This document shows positions 55,482 to 64,000 of a stretch of 64,000 nt of DNA, piece after piece; positions within the stretch are counted from its first letter, which is position 1; each line of letters begins with the position of its first letter. The DNA is from Trifolium pratense (Eukaryota > Streptophyta > Magnoliopsida > Fabales > Fabaceae). The DNA lies in contig NC_060063.1 of NCBI RefSeq assembly GCF_020283565.1, positions 33,628,635 through 33,692,634 on the forward strand, in the 5' to 3' direction. The notes below the pieces were generated by a model. It was not told where the DNA came from. It was given only the letters and a program-made list of their open reading frames with translations, and did not search any database. Made by a program: the position numbers and the translations under genes.

Positions 55482-57307
55482 ATGTCAAAAGAAAGATACA
55501 TTCCAGAAGGAGGATCTGCTTCAAGACCACCTTTGTTCACTGGAAAAAATTACTATTTTTGGAAAAACAAAATGCAATTGTTTTTAAAATCTCAAGAAGT
55601 AGGAATGTGGCGCATAGTCACAGAAGGAGATTATGTTCCTACTGTAACTTCTGCTGAGGGAGTCATTTCAGACAAACCTGAAGATGCATGGACAACTGCA
55701 GAACAACAAAAGGTACTCCTAAACTCTAAAGCTCATTTATTTCTATCCTGTGCTCTAAGCATGGAAGAAAGTGAAAGAGTAGATGAATGTGATACTGCTA
55801 AAATGGTTTGGGACACTTTACAAGTTCACCATGAAGGAACTAGTCATGTAAAAGAAACAAGAATAGACATAGGAACTAATAAATTTGAAACTTTTGAAAT
55901 GATTGAAAACGAAACTATTGATGAAATGTTTTCAAGATTTACTACTATCATAAATGAATTAAGATCTCTTGGAAAAACTTTTTCAACTAATGATAGAATT
56001 AGAAAACTTTTGAGATGTCTTCCAGTCACTTGGAGACCAATGGTTACTGCCATTACTCAAACTAAAGATTTGAAAACACTTCCCATAGAAGATCTTATTG
56101 GTACTTTAAAAGCTCATGAAGTTATTCTTCAAGGAGATAAACCTTTAAAAAAGGAAAAAACCATTGCTTTAAAAGCTTCTCAAAAAGATATAAGTTTTTT
56201 AGAAGATGACTCTAAGGAATTAGAATCTACCCAAGAAGAGGCAGAAGGAGAACTAGCTCTCATTTCTGGCAAAATCCAACGTATGTTAAGAAGAAGAGAT
56301 CAAATTAGAAGAAACTTTTCTTCAGGAAAAGATATGCAGAAAAATGACTTTGACAAAAGTCAAGTGACCTGCTTTGGTTGCAACAAACTTGGACATTACA
56401 AATCAGAATGTCCCTTAAACAAATCACCCAGAAATTTTCCCTTCAAGAAAAAATCCATGTTAGCTACCTGGATGATGATGATGAATTTGAAACAAATAAA
56501 GAAGAAGAAGAAGCCAACATCTGTCTAATGGCAGATTCAGAAAATGATGAGGTATTTCTCTTTGATAAAACTCATCCTTATGAAGAATTAGAAACTAATT
56601 TTGATAGTTTATTACATGATTCTGAATTCTTATCCAAACAATGTTTTTTATTACAAAAAGAAGTTTCTGAACTAAAAGAAGAAAAGAAAAAACTTCAAAT
56701 TGATATTCTTAATTTTGAAAAAATTAACAAAGACTTAATTGAGTCAAAAGAAAAACATGTTTGCTCTAGTGTTTTATCTAAGAAAATAGATGAAAATGTT
56801 GTGTTGAAAAATGAAATAAAAGAACTGAGAAATGATCTCACTGGGTTTATAAAATCAACTGAAACTTTTCAAAACATTATGGGATCACAATCTCAAGCTC
56901 TTAACAAAAATGGCTTAGGTTTTAATGAAGTTAAAAACAAAATTTTTGAAAATGTTCTTTTGCCAGCAAATAGAGATTTTAAGTTGAGATGTTCATTTTG
57001 TAAGAAAAATGGTCATCATGAATCAATTTGCTATCAAAAAGAAAGTTATGAAAGTTTTTACTATGAACCAAAACGTTATCGTCACTTGGAGAGAAAAAAT
57101 AAACATTGTTCATTTTGCAAAAACTTTGGGCATCTTGAAAAAGAATGCTATTTTAAGAATAAACAAACTGTGAAAACTAACCCTCAAGGACCCAAGTCAT
57201 TATGGGCACCTAAACGAAAATCTCAAAATGCAGGGATACTATCAAGGTGTAAAGAAAAAGCCATGGTTTTTGGACAGTGGCTGTTCAAAACACATGACAG
57301 GAGATAA
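55482..57307 (+). pseudogene. Element E gag, frameshifted
   Basis: The ATG at 55482 begins MSKERYIPEGG. The copia gag domain (PPLFTGKNYYFWKNKM, KLLRCLPVTWRPMVTAITQTKDL) is followed by a CCHC knuckle, CFGCNKLGHYKSEC. Near 56469-56471, at the entry to a GAT repeat, the coding signal moves to another frame, consistent with one lost base. That frame continues with an acidic stretch, a coiled coil (LQKEVSELKEEKKKLQIDIL) and two further CCHC knuckles, CSFCKKNGHHESIC and CSFCKNFGHLEKEC. Three knuckles is more than in A, B or C. The frame ends at 57307 and overlaps pol, which is again in the original gag frame. Confidence 0.85.
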
Positions 57308-60263
57308 AAGGTGTTTTCTCTCCTTCATCAAAAAAGAAGGAGGGTCAGTTACGTTTGGTAATAATAATACTGCACAAATAAAAGGAAAAGGTATTATAGG
57401 TAATAATGATTCTGCAAAAATTGAAGATGTTCAATATGTAGAAGGTCTAAAACATAATTTACTTAGTATTAGTCAATTATGTGATAGTGGTTTTGAAGTT
57501 ATTTTTAAACCAAATATTTGTGAAGTCAAACATACTTCATCAGGAAAAGTTTTCTTTTCCGGATCAAGAAAGAAAAATTTGTATGTTTTATACTTAGATG
57601 ACATTCCAGCTGAATCATGTTTTATGTCTATCGAAAAAGATAAATGGATTTGGCACAAAAGAGCTGGTCATATAAGCATGAAAACAATTTCAAAATTATC
57701 TCAACTTGATCTAGTAAGAGGTCTTCCAAAAATTAAGTTTGACAAAGATAAAATCTGTGAAGCTTGTGTAAGAGGAAAGCAAGTCAAAAGTAGTTTTTAT
57801 CCAAAAGATTTTATTTCAACTAAAAAACCTCTAGAACTACTTCACATTGATTTATTTGGTCCTGTCAACACCACTAGTCTTGGTGGAAAACAATATGGTT
57901 TTGTTATAGTTGATGATTTCTCCAGATACACATGGGTTTTGTTTTCGAAAAATAAAGATGAATCTTGTGATGCTTTCCAAAACTTTTGTAAACTTGTTCA
58001 AAATGAACAAAGCTCAAATATCATCTCTGTCAGAAGTGATCATGGAGGAGAATTTGAAAATTCATCTTTTAAATCATTCTTTGATGAAAATGGTATTTCT
58101 CATAATTTTTCTTGTGCAAGAACTCCTCAGCAAAATGGAGTTGTTGAAAGGAAAAATAGAACTTTACAAGAAATGGCAAGAACAATGTTAAATGAATCAA
58201 ATGTTGAAAAATATTTTTTGGCTGAAGCCATAAGTACTTCTTGCTATATTTTAAATAGAGTTTCAATAAGAAAAATTCTAGACAAAACTCCATATGAACT
58301 TTGGAAAAATAGAAAACCAAACATATCATATTTTCATATTTTTGGATGTTTTTGTTATATCTTAAACACAAAAGATAATCTTGGTAAATTTGATTCAAAA
58401 TCAGATAAAGCTATTTTCTTAGGTTATGCTACTAATTCTAAAGGATATAGAATTTATAACTTGAAAACTCAAACCATGGAAATAAGCATGAATATTATCT
58501 TTGATGAATTTGATGATCTTATAATGCCATCAATTGATGATGAGCAAGAAAGACTAACTTCTCAGGATGTTCCAAATCAAAAGAAGGAAGATGATCCTTT
58601 TCTTCCTCCAAAAACCTTAAGAATTGTTGGGAATCATCCTCAAGATCAAATCATTGGAAGTTCCACTGATGGAATAAGAACAAGACTATCATTCAAAGAC
58701 AATGATAACAACATGGCAGTGATCTCTCAGATAGAGCCAAAATCCATTGGCGAAGCCATTATTGATAATTCATGGGTAGAAGCAATGAGAGAAGAACTTC
58801 TTCAGTTTGAGAAAAATCAAGTTTGGTTACTTGTTCCATCTCCTACAGATCATTCAATCATAGGAACAAGATGGGTTTTTCGAAACAAGCTAGATGAAGA
58901 AGGTAAGGTTATTAGAAACAAGGCAAGACTTGTTGCTCAAGGATATAACCAGCAAGAAGGTATTGATTACGATGAAACTTTTGCTCCAGTTGCCAGGTTA
59001 GAAGCAATAAGAATTCTTTTAGCATATGCATCACATAAAAATATTAAATTATTTCAAATGGATGTTAAAAGTGCTTTTTTGAATGGTTTTCTAAATGAAG
59101 AGGTGTATGTTCATGAACCTCCTGGTTTTGAAAATGAAAAGAAAAAAGATCATGTGTTCAAACTTTCAAAAGCTTTGTATGGTCTAAAACAAGCTCCAAG
59201 AGCTTGGTATGACAGATTAAGTGCATTCTTAATAAAGAACAATTTTTCTAGAGGAAAAATTGACACAACTCTTTTTACAAAAATTGATAAATTGGATTTA
59301 TTAATTGTTCAAGTCTATGTTGATGATATTATTTTTGGATCAACAAATGAAAAATTATGTGAAGATTTTTCCCATCTCATGCAAAATGAATTTGAGATGA
59401 GCATGATGGGAGAACTGAGATATTTTCTTGGTTTACAAATTAAACAAGAAATGAATGGAATTTTTATTTGTCAAGAAAAATATATTAAAGATCTTCTCAA
59501 AAAATATAAAATGAATGAAGCCAAAATTATGGCAACTCCCATGCATCCATCTACAAATTTGGATAAAGATGAGGAAGGAAAAATTGTTCCTGAAAAGGAA
59601 TATAGAGGTATGATTGGATCTCTATTGTACTTAACTGCAAGTAGACCAGACATAGTTTTTGCAGTAGGTTTATGTGCACGTTTTCAAACTTCTCCTAGAG
59701 AATCGCACCTAACTGCTGTTAAAAGAATTTTCAGATATCTTGTCGGTACTACTAATCTTGGTCTTTGGTATAGCAAAGATTCTATTTTTGATTTAATAGC
59801 TTATTGTGACGCTGACTACGCTGGAGACAAAATTGAAAGAAAAAGTACAAGTGGTGCATGCCAATTTCTTGGAAAAGCACTCATAAGCTGGTCATGCAGA
59901 AAACAAAACACGATAGCATTATCTACCACTGAAGCTGAGTATGTGTCAGCTGCAAGCTGTTGTTCTCAAGTTTTATGGATCAAAAATCAGCTTGAAGATT
60001 TCTCCATAAGGTACGAAAATGTACCTATTTATTGTGATAATACAAGTGCAATTAATTTGTCAAAAAATCCCATTCAACATTCAAGATCCAAGCATATTGA
60101 GATAAAACATCATTTTATTAGGGATCATGTTAATAAAAAAGAAATTGAATTAATTTTTGTTGACACTGATAATCAACTAGCTGATATCTTCACTAAACCT
60201 TTAGTCGAAGATCGTTTTAATGTGTTAAAAGAAAAGCTAAAAATAATTCAAAATCCTACTTAA
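57228..60263 (+). CDS. Element E pol: protease, integrase, reverse transcriptase, RNase H
   Basis: This open frame of about 1011 codons lacks an obvious own initiation signal (it is open from 57174) and would normally be part of the gag-pol polyprotein. It has protease [14 protein letters not shown] near the start, a gag-pre-integrase zinc region ([16 protein letters not shown]), and integrase D-D-E in [15 protein letters not shown] and GVVERKN. Reverse transcriptase has YVDD near 59320, followed by full RNase H ([24 protein letters not shown]). It ends with TAA TAA TGA from 60261, no readthrough context, and the next ORF is in another frame. All catalytic motifs are present and there is no internal stop, so the pol part could be active if expressed. 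Confidence 0.92.
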   Translation: MQGYYQGVKKKPWFLDSGCSKHMTGDKRCFLSFIKKEGGSVTFGNNNTAQIKGKGIIGNNDSAKIEDVQYVEGLKHNLLSISQLCDSGFEVIFKPNICEVKHTSSGKVFFSGSRKKNLYVLYLDDIPAESCFMSIEKDKWIWHKRAGHISMKTISKLSQLDLVRGLPKIKFDKDKICEACVRGKQVKSSFYPKDFISTKKPLELLHIDLFGPVNTTSLGGKQYGFVIVDDFSRYTWVLFSKNKDESCDAFQNFCKLVQNEQSSNIISVRSDHGGEFENSSFKSFFDENGISHNFSCARTPQQNGVVERKNRTLQEMARTMLNESNVEKYFLAEAISTSCYILNRVSIRKILDKTPYELWKNRKPNISYFHIFGCFCYILNTKDNLGKFDSKSDKAIFLGYATNSKGYRIYNLKTQTMEISMNIIFDEFDDLIMPSIDDEQERLTSQDVPNQKKEDDPFLPPKTLRIVGNHPQDQIIGSSTDGIRTRLSFKDNDNNMAVISQIEPKSIGEAIIDNSWVEAMREELLQFEKNQVWLLVPSPTDHSIIGTRWVFRNKLDEEGKVIRNKARLVAQGYNQQEGIDYDETFAPVARLEAIRILLAYASHKNIKLFQMDVKSAFLNGFLNEEVYVHEPPGFENEKKKDHVFKLSKALYGLKQAPRAWYDRLSAFLIKNNFSRGKIDTTLFTKIDKLDLLIVQVYVDDIIFGSTNEKLCEDFSHLMQNEFEMSMMGELRYFLGLQIKQEMNGIFICQEKYIKDLLKKYKMNEAKIMATPMHPSTNLDKDEEGKIVPEKEYRGMIGSLLYLTASRPDIVFAVGLCARFQTSPRESHLTAVKRIFRYLVGTTNLGLWYSKDSIFDLIAYCDADYAGDKIERKSTSGACQFLGKALISWSCRKQNTIALSTTEAEYVSAASCCSQVLWIKNQLEDFSIRYENVPIYCDNTSAINLSKNPIQHSRSKHIEIKHHFIRDHVNKKEIELIFVDTDNQLADIFTKPLVEDRFNVLKEKLKIIQNPT

Positions 60264-60547
60264 TAATGACTATCTAAAAAACCTAAAAGTTAAGACAGCT
60301 CATTTATGATTAGTTTAAAACTTCTCATTTAAGTCACCCAAGTGTGATCATTACATCTAAGAAAAGTGTATCTTTCCAAAGATTACACATCTAATCACTT
60401 CACTCTTCCTTTATCGATTTCCTAACCAAAAAACTCCAACCTTTCATTTTCCTCACTTCATTTACTCTTCTCACTCTCCCACCGTACTCATCATCATCAT
60501 CATCTGCAAAACCTTTCTTCTTCCTTCATCTTCTTCACAGCACCACC
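60264..60547 (+). other. Element E spacer and leader of the extra ORF
   Basis: A C/T-rich leader (60350-60540) resembles a plant 5' UTR and ends in CACCACCATG, a good initiation context. This suggests the extra ORF is translated from its own or a spliced message. Confidence 0.5.
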
Positions 60548-62728
60548 ATGAGAACCAAACAAACAGCAAGGCGAGCTCCTCCGTTCAACTTCAACCATTC
60601 ACCACCACGGTTCCGCAATCCATCATCACCACCACCATCTTCATCTTTCCCTTTAAACCTAAAACCTCTTCAAACACTCTTCCCTCCTTACTATGGTCAA
60701 CCACCACCAAATCCAGTTGAACCATCTCAAAATCAAAACCAAACACCATTTCATCTCAAACCAAAAACAAAGAAAAAGAAACCATCTTTCTCTGCTCCTC
60801 CTCGTCGTTCTCAGAGAATAAGGGAGAACTTTGCAAATCAAAAGACTCAGAGCAATGTTGAAAAAATCTTCGTGGATATTGAATCATCAGATGAAGAAGA
60901 AACTGATGAGGAAGAAACCTTTGTTCCTCCTTCAAAATCCTACTCAAACCCTTCATCAAAATCCTCAAGCGAGGAAACCAAGTCAGATTCCACCATTCCC
61001 ACTCAACCTCAAACTAAAAAGGGAAAAGAGAAAGTTTGTGAAACTTCCTCTAAACCAAAACAGAGAGTTGAAAAGAAAAAATCCCTTAATACTATGTTTC
61101 AAGAAGAAACCCCTCTGTTTTCATCAAAATCTGAGGAAAAAGTTTTTCAAGAAAAATGGAGAACCAAGCCAATAGCTCCAGGACGGTTCTTCAACTTTGA
61201 AGCTCTTCAATCACATCCTCTTGAGATAAAAGCCTACACTGACTTTCAAGGTTGGTCCTCTTTTCTATCTCTTAGAGAAACCTATTACCCTAGGTTAGTT
61301 CAAGCCTTTTACTTTAAGGCTAAGTGTGATCGTGAAAATTGCACCATTAAAACCATTGTTAAGGGAGTAGAATTTGAACTTAACCCTGATGTTATTGCTG
61401 ATGTCTTTAAAATCCCAAATGATGGATTTATGTCTTATGGAAGAAACTGGTATAGCCTAGCTAAAACCACATTTGAAGAAGTTAGAATCCCTATTTTCAC
61501 TTTAGAATCTCCAAAAGACTCTCGCAAAACCTCTGACCTAAACTTTTTATCCAAAGTTTTTCATATCATAACTCAAGGAAGTGTTTTGCCAAGACAAGGA
61601 AAATATGCTGAGCTAGATGATAATGAACTCATGGTCATTCATCACCTGTTTGAAAGGAAAAAGCTAAACCTTCCATTCCTAATGATCAATTTTATGATGG
61701 ATATAGCTAATAGGAATAACAAAAAAATTTGTGTCTCGTATGGCATGGCTTTAACCAAAATCTTTGATCATTTCAAAGTACCTTTTGAGGGGGAAATTGC
61801 TGAAACTGAACACAAGAAGTTTTCCTTAAAAAACCTCAAACACTTCAAGAATGAACCTATCTCCCAAGCTCCTGTAAAGGTTTACACTAGAGCCAAGAGA
61901 AAAAGGAATGAGCAGTATGATGACACTGCACAATCTCAACAAATACCTGAACCTTTTGTTGAAGATGAACTTGTTTCAAATCCACCTTTTGCGCCATACT
62001 CTGTTGAAACAGAAATTCCTCAAAATGAGGCTTTTATTTCTCCATCCTCATCACAAATGCTAGGTCCTAGAGCTGAGATTAACTTGAACATCCCTCTAGC
62101 CTATCCACAAAATGAATCACCAATTGCAGCTGCACCTCAACCTGAGCCACAAATTACTCCAAATTTAGCAGTCAATCAATTTGTGAACCAACCTGACCCT
62201 GACTCTGTGTTAAACCATCTCACTTCCTCATCCACTAGTAGTGCTCCATTGTTTTCTTCTCCACCAAGCTTCAACCTTTCACTTATGTTTAATGAGAGCT
62301 TTAACAGACACTTTTTTAATTTTTCACCACCTCAGAACCCTTTTTCTCAATCCTTCTTCACCCAAAACATTTCCATTCTTTCACCAACTTTGAATCTCCC
62401 AAACATCTCAAACTTCAATGCTGGACCATCAAACACTACACCTAGGCCTCCACCAAAATTACCAAGATCCAAAGTTGATAGAAACACCTCCAAAACTAGG
62501 AGTGATGTGAAAAAATTGTTCCAAGCTGTGAAACTTCTTGATTCTCATCTAACCTATATCACTCTTGAGAACTCCATCATGAGGGATTGGATCTCTAATG
62601 TTTTCTGTGAAAGGTTCAATCTTCCAAAACCTCCAGTCAATCCATATCCCATTCCTGTTCATGTCATGCCCCAACCTTCCACATCATCATCATCAGATGG
62701 CTCATCACCATCCAGGCCTGCGCCTTAG
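60548..62728 (+). CDS. Element E envelope-like / plant transposon protein with H3-like N-terminus
   Basis: This intact ORF codes 726 residues. The first residues are MRTKQTARRAPP; RTKQTAR is identical to residues 2-8 of mature histone H3. Pro-rich and Lys-rich low-complexity sequence follows, with basic RRSQRIRE near residue 90, then an acidic SSDEEETDEEE block. About residues 205-415 form the conserved plant transposon protein domain (FFNFEALQSHPLEIKAYTDFQGWSSF, VKGVEFELNPDVIADVFKIP, LMVIHHLFERKKLNLPFLMI). The C-terminal third is Pro/Ser/Asn-rich and ends with a helical segment (DVKKLFQAVKLLDSHLTYITLENS) and a Pro/Ser tail. No signal peptide or membrane segment is seen. It shares its domain with the extra ORFs of A-D but not their N-termini. 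Function unknown; nuclear or chromatin association is inferred only from the N-terminus and basic patches. Confidence 0.88.
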   Translation: MRTKQTARRAPPFNFNHSPPRFRNPSSPPPSSSFPLNLKPLQTLFPPYYGQPPPNPVEPSQNQNQTPFHLKPKTKKKKPSFSAPPRRSQRIRENFANQKTQSNVEKIFVDIESSDEEETDEEETFVPPSKSYSNPSSKSSSEETKSDSTIPTQPQTKKGKEKVCETSSKPKQRVEKKKSLNTMFQEETPLFSSKSEEKVFQEKWRTKPIAPGRFFNFEALQSHPLEIKAYTDFQGWSSFLSLRETYYPRLVQAFYFKAKCDRENCTIKTIVKGVEFELNPDVIADVFKIPNDGFMSYGRNWYSLAKTTFEEVRIPIFTLESPKDSRKTSDLNFLSKVFHIITQGSVLPRQGKYAELDDNELMVIHHLFERKKLNLPFLMINFMMDIANRNNKKICVSYGMALTKIFDHFKVPFEGEIAETEHKKFSLKNLKHFKNEPISQAPVKVYTRAKRKRNEQYDDTAQSQQIPEPFVEDELVSNPPFAPYSVETEIPQNEAFISPSSSQMLGPRAEINLNIPLAYPQNESPIAAAPQPEPQITPNLAVNQFVNQPDPDSVLNHLTSSSTSSAPLFSSPPSFNLSLMFNESFNRHFFNFSPPQNPFSQSFFTQNISILSPTLNLPNISNFNAGPSNTTPRPPPKLPRSKVDRNTSKTRSDVKKLFQAVKLLDSHLTYITLENSIMRDWISNVFCERFNLPKPPVNPYPIPVHVMPQPSTSSSSDGSSPSRPAP

Positions 62729-63552
62729 CTCACTTTTTGATGTGACAAAGGGGGAGAAAAGAACAAAGAAGAAAACTGCAGATGCTAGCACAACAAAAGG
62801 AGCGCACCTCTTTTGATTTCTCTCTATTATTGTTCTGTTTTAATTATTTTGCATTGTGATGCATTTGTATTTTGAACTAGTGCGCCAATATGTTATGCTA
62901 TGATAGCATGCATCTGCAAGTTTATTTTGAATCCATATATGAAAAAACTCTTGCTACTGCTATGAAATGAATGGTTTATATGTTATGTTATAAGCAGGTG
63001 TGTGAGTCATTAATTTGATCACAAGAAAACAAAGCTATGCTTTGAGAAATTATACAATTGAGAGATATCTCAAAATTTTATCATGATCTCTTTTTTTTCT
63101 GTCAAGAGACAGTTTCAGGATTCATGATTGAAATATGTGATAAATTTCATATTGTTTGATTCTCTGAAACATGCTAAGTTTTTAATTCATGATATGTTTA
63201 TGCATTGAAGGCAGGTAAAATATATTCAACCAAAAGGATAAGTAATGCTCTAAATCAAAACATACAAATGTTTTTCAAAAATATCCTTAAAAACTCTGAT
63301 ATGAAACTCATTCAAATTTTGAGCAAAACCATCATAACCATAAACATTCACTTTGGTAAAAGAATGACTTATTAAAATTTGTCATATTATTTTTAATCAA
63401 AAGTTTAAACTCAATTTGCTATTGAAAATAGAATGCTTAAATTGAGGGGGAGTTATTGACAAATCAAATGCAAAAGATTATCAAAATCTTTTTATCAAAA
63501 ACTCAAAATCAAAATTAAGTTAAATGTTTGTCATCATCAAAAAGGGGGAGAT
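62729..63552 (+). other. Element E 3' noncoding region and polypurine tract
   Basis: There is no gene. PPT-like motifs lie at about 62745-62755 and 63444-63452. The functional tract AAAAAGGGGGAGAT (63539-63552) abuts the 3' LTR. Confidence 0.75.
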
Positions 63553-64000
63553 TGTTGAGGACAAAATCCTTATTTGATGTTTTAAAGATAACAAACATAT
63601 TAATTAATTTTAATTATTATTATCTTGTTATCTACTGATGTGTTTTGTGAGAAATGTTTCAACGATAATGATATCATCTGTCAACGGTAACGTTATGGAT
63701 GAACAACCAATGGACAAGCAAAACATATAAGCAATGAGTAGAAACAACAGAAGCATCTTAAAGTCTTGGCTTAAATGATGAAGTGCTTCACAAAGATATT
63801 ATTCCTTTGCCTCATCAAAAGTGGTAGTATTTTAAGGAAACACATATGTAAGGAATATGCCAAACATGGCATAAATTGAATCATGGGCCATAAAGCCTTT
63901 TTGGACTAAAGTAATAAAAGCCCCATGAACAAACAAAAGAAGTTTCCATCAATGATTGAAGAAGATTTGAATTTCAAATGAAAGCCACATCATACAATGA
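63553..64000 (+). repeat. 3' LTR of element E, truncated by the window end
   Basis: These are the first 448 bases of the LTR, matching 53774-54221 with two differences. If it is full length it should end near 65187, followed by TGTTT and then the rest of the Helitron. Confidence 0.93.

Larger units (their letters stand above)
53774..64000 (+). mobile_element. Element E: copia SIRE-type retrotransposon, 3' LTR cut by the window end
   Basis: The 5' LTR is 1635 bp (53774-55408), and the 3' LTR starts at 63553 and runs past the end. Over the 448 bases of the 3' LTR present, only two differences from the 5' LTR are seen (near 53835 and 53856). It is inserted in the Helitron helicase. Internal order: initiator-Met primer site, gag, pol, extra ORF, polypurine tract. 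The left TSD should be TGTTT (53769-53773). Confidence 0.93.

Overview
The window is nuclear DNA of a flowering plant. It is AT-rich, has intron-containing genes with GT-AG junctions, and most of it is recently inserted LTR retrotransposons. The SIRE/Maximus-type copia elements and the nesting pattern suggest a temperate legume (clover/medick/pea group). That placement is inference; no marker gene fixes the species.

Layout. (1) 1-369 and 10315-10848 are the two sides of an older sequence, probably an LTR remnant, split by element A (370-10314, + strand). A is a Ty1/copia SIRE-type element with 1007-bp LTRs. (2) Element B (10849-41806, - strand, TSD GAAGC) is another SIRE-type copia element. 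It was inflated to 31 kb by two later insertions: copia element C (18152-28373, - strand, TSD CATAG) inside its pol, and gypsy/Athila-type element D (30864-39503, + strand, TSD ATAGC) inside its gag. (3) 41807-51343 is the gene island. It holds a four-exon X8-domain GPI-anchored protein gene (43281-45317, +) and a nine-exon TTYH-like membrane protein gene (46145-50115, -), then an AT microsatellite and a foldback MITE. (4) 51344-51841 is an RNase H pseudogene. (5) 53087-53773 is the 3' end of a Helitron with a PIF1-like helicase C-terminus. It is cut by copia element E (53774 to beyond 64000, + strand).

How the parts work together. A, B, C and E each have gag, protease, integrase, reverse transcriptase and RNase H, plus a long extra ORF of the 'envelope-like / putative plant transposon protein' type. 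D has gag-protease and the same kind of extra ORF but no reverse transcriptase or integrase, although its LTRs look identical; it must have moved with enzymes supplied in trans. In A and C the pol stop is TAG followed by CAG TTA, with the extra ORF in the same frame. This is the stop-suppression signal described for soybean SIRE1. In E the extra protein begins M-R-T-K-Q-T-A-R, seven residues identical to the histone H3 tail. D carries clusters of a 17-bp CpG-rich palindrome both in its LTRs (just upstream of the TATA box) and in front of its extra ORF. By-eye LTR differences (B about 4, C about 3, D 0) agree with the nesting order.

Limits. All comparisons were made by eye, with no alignment or database search. 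Family names rest on motifs. Splice sites are predicted from GT-AG and reading-frame continuity.
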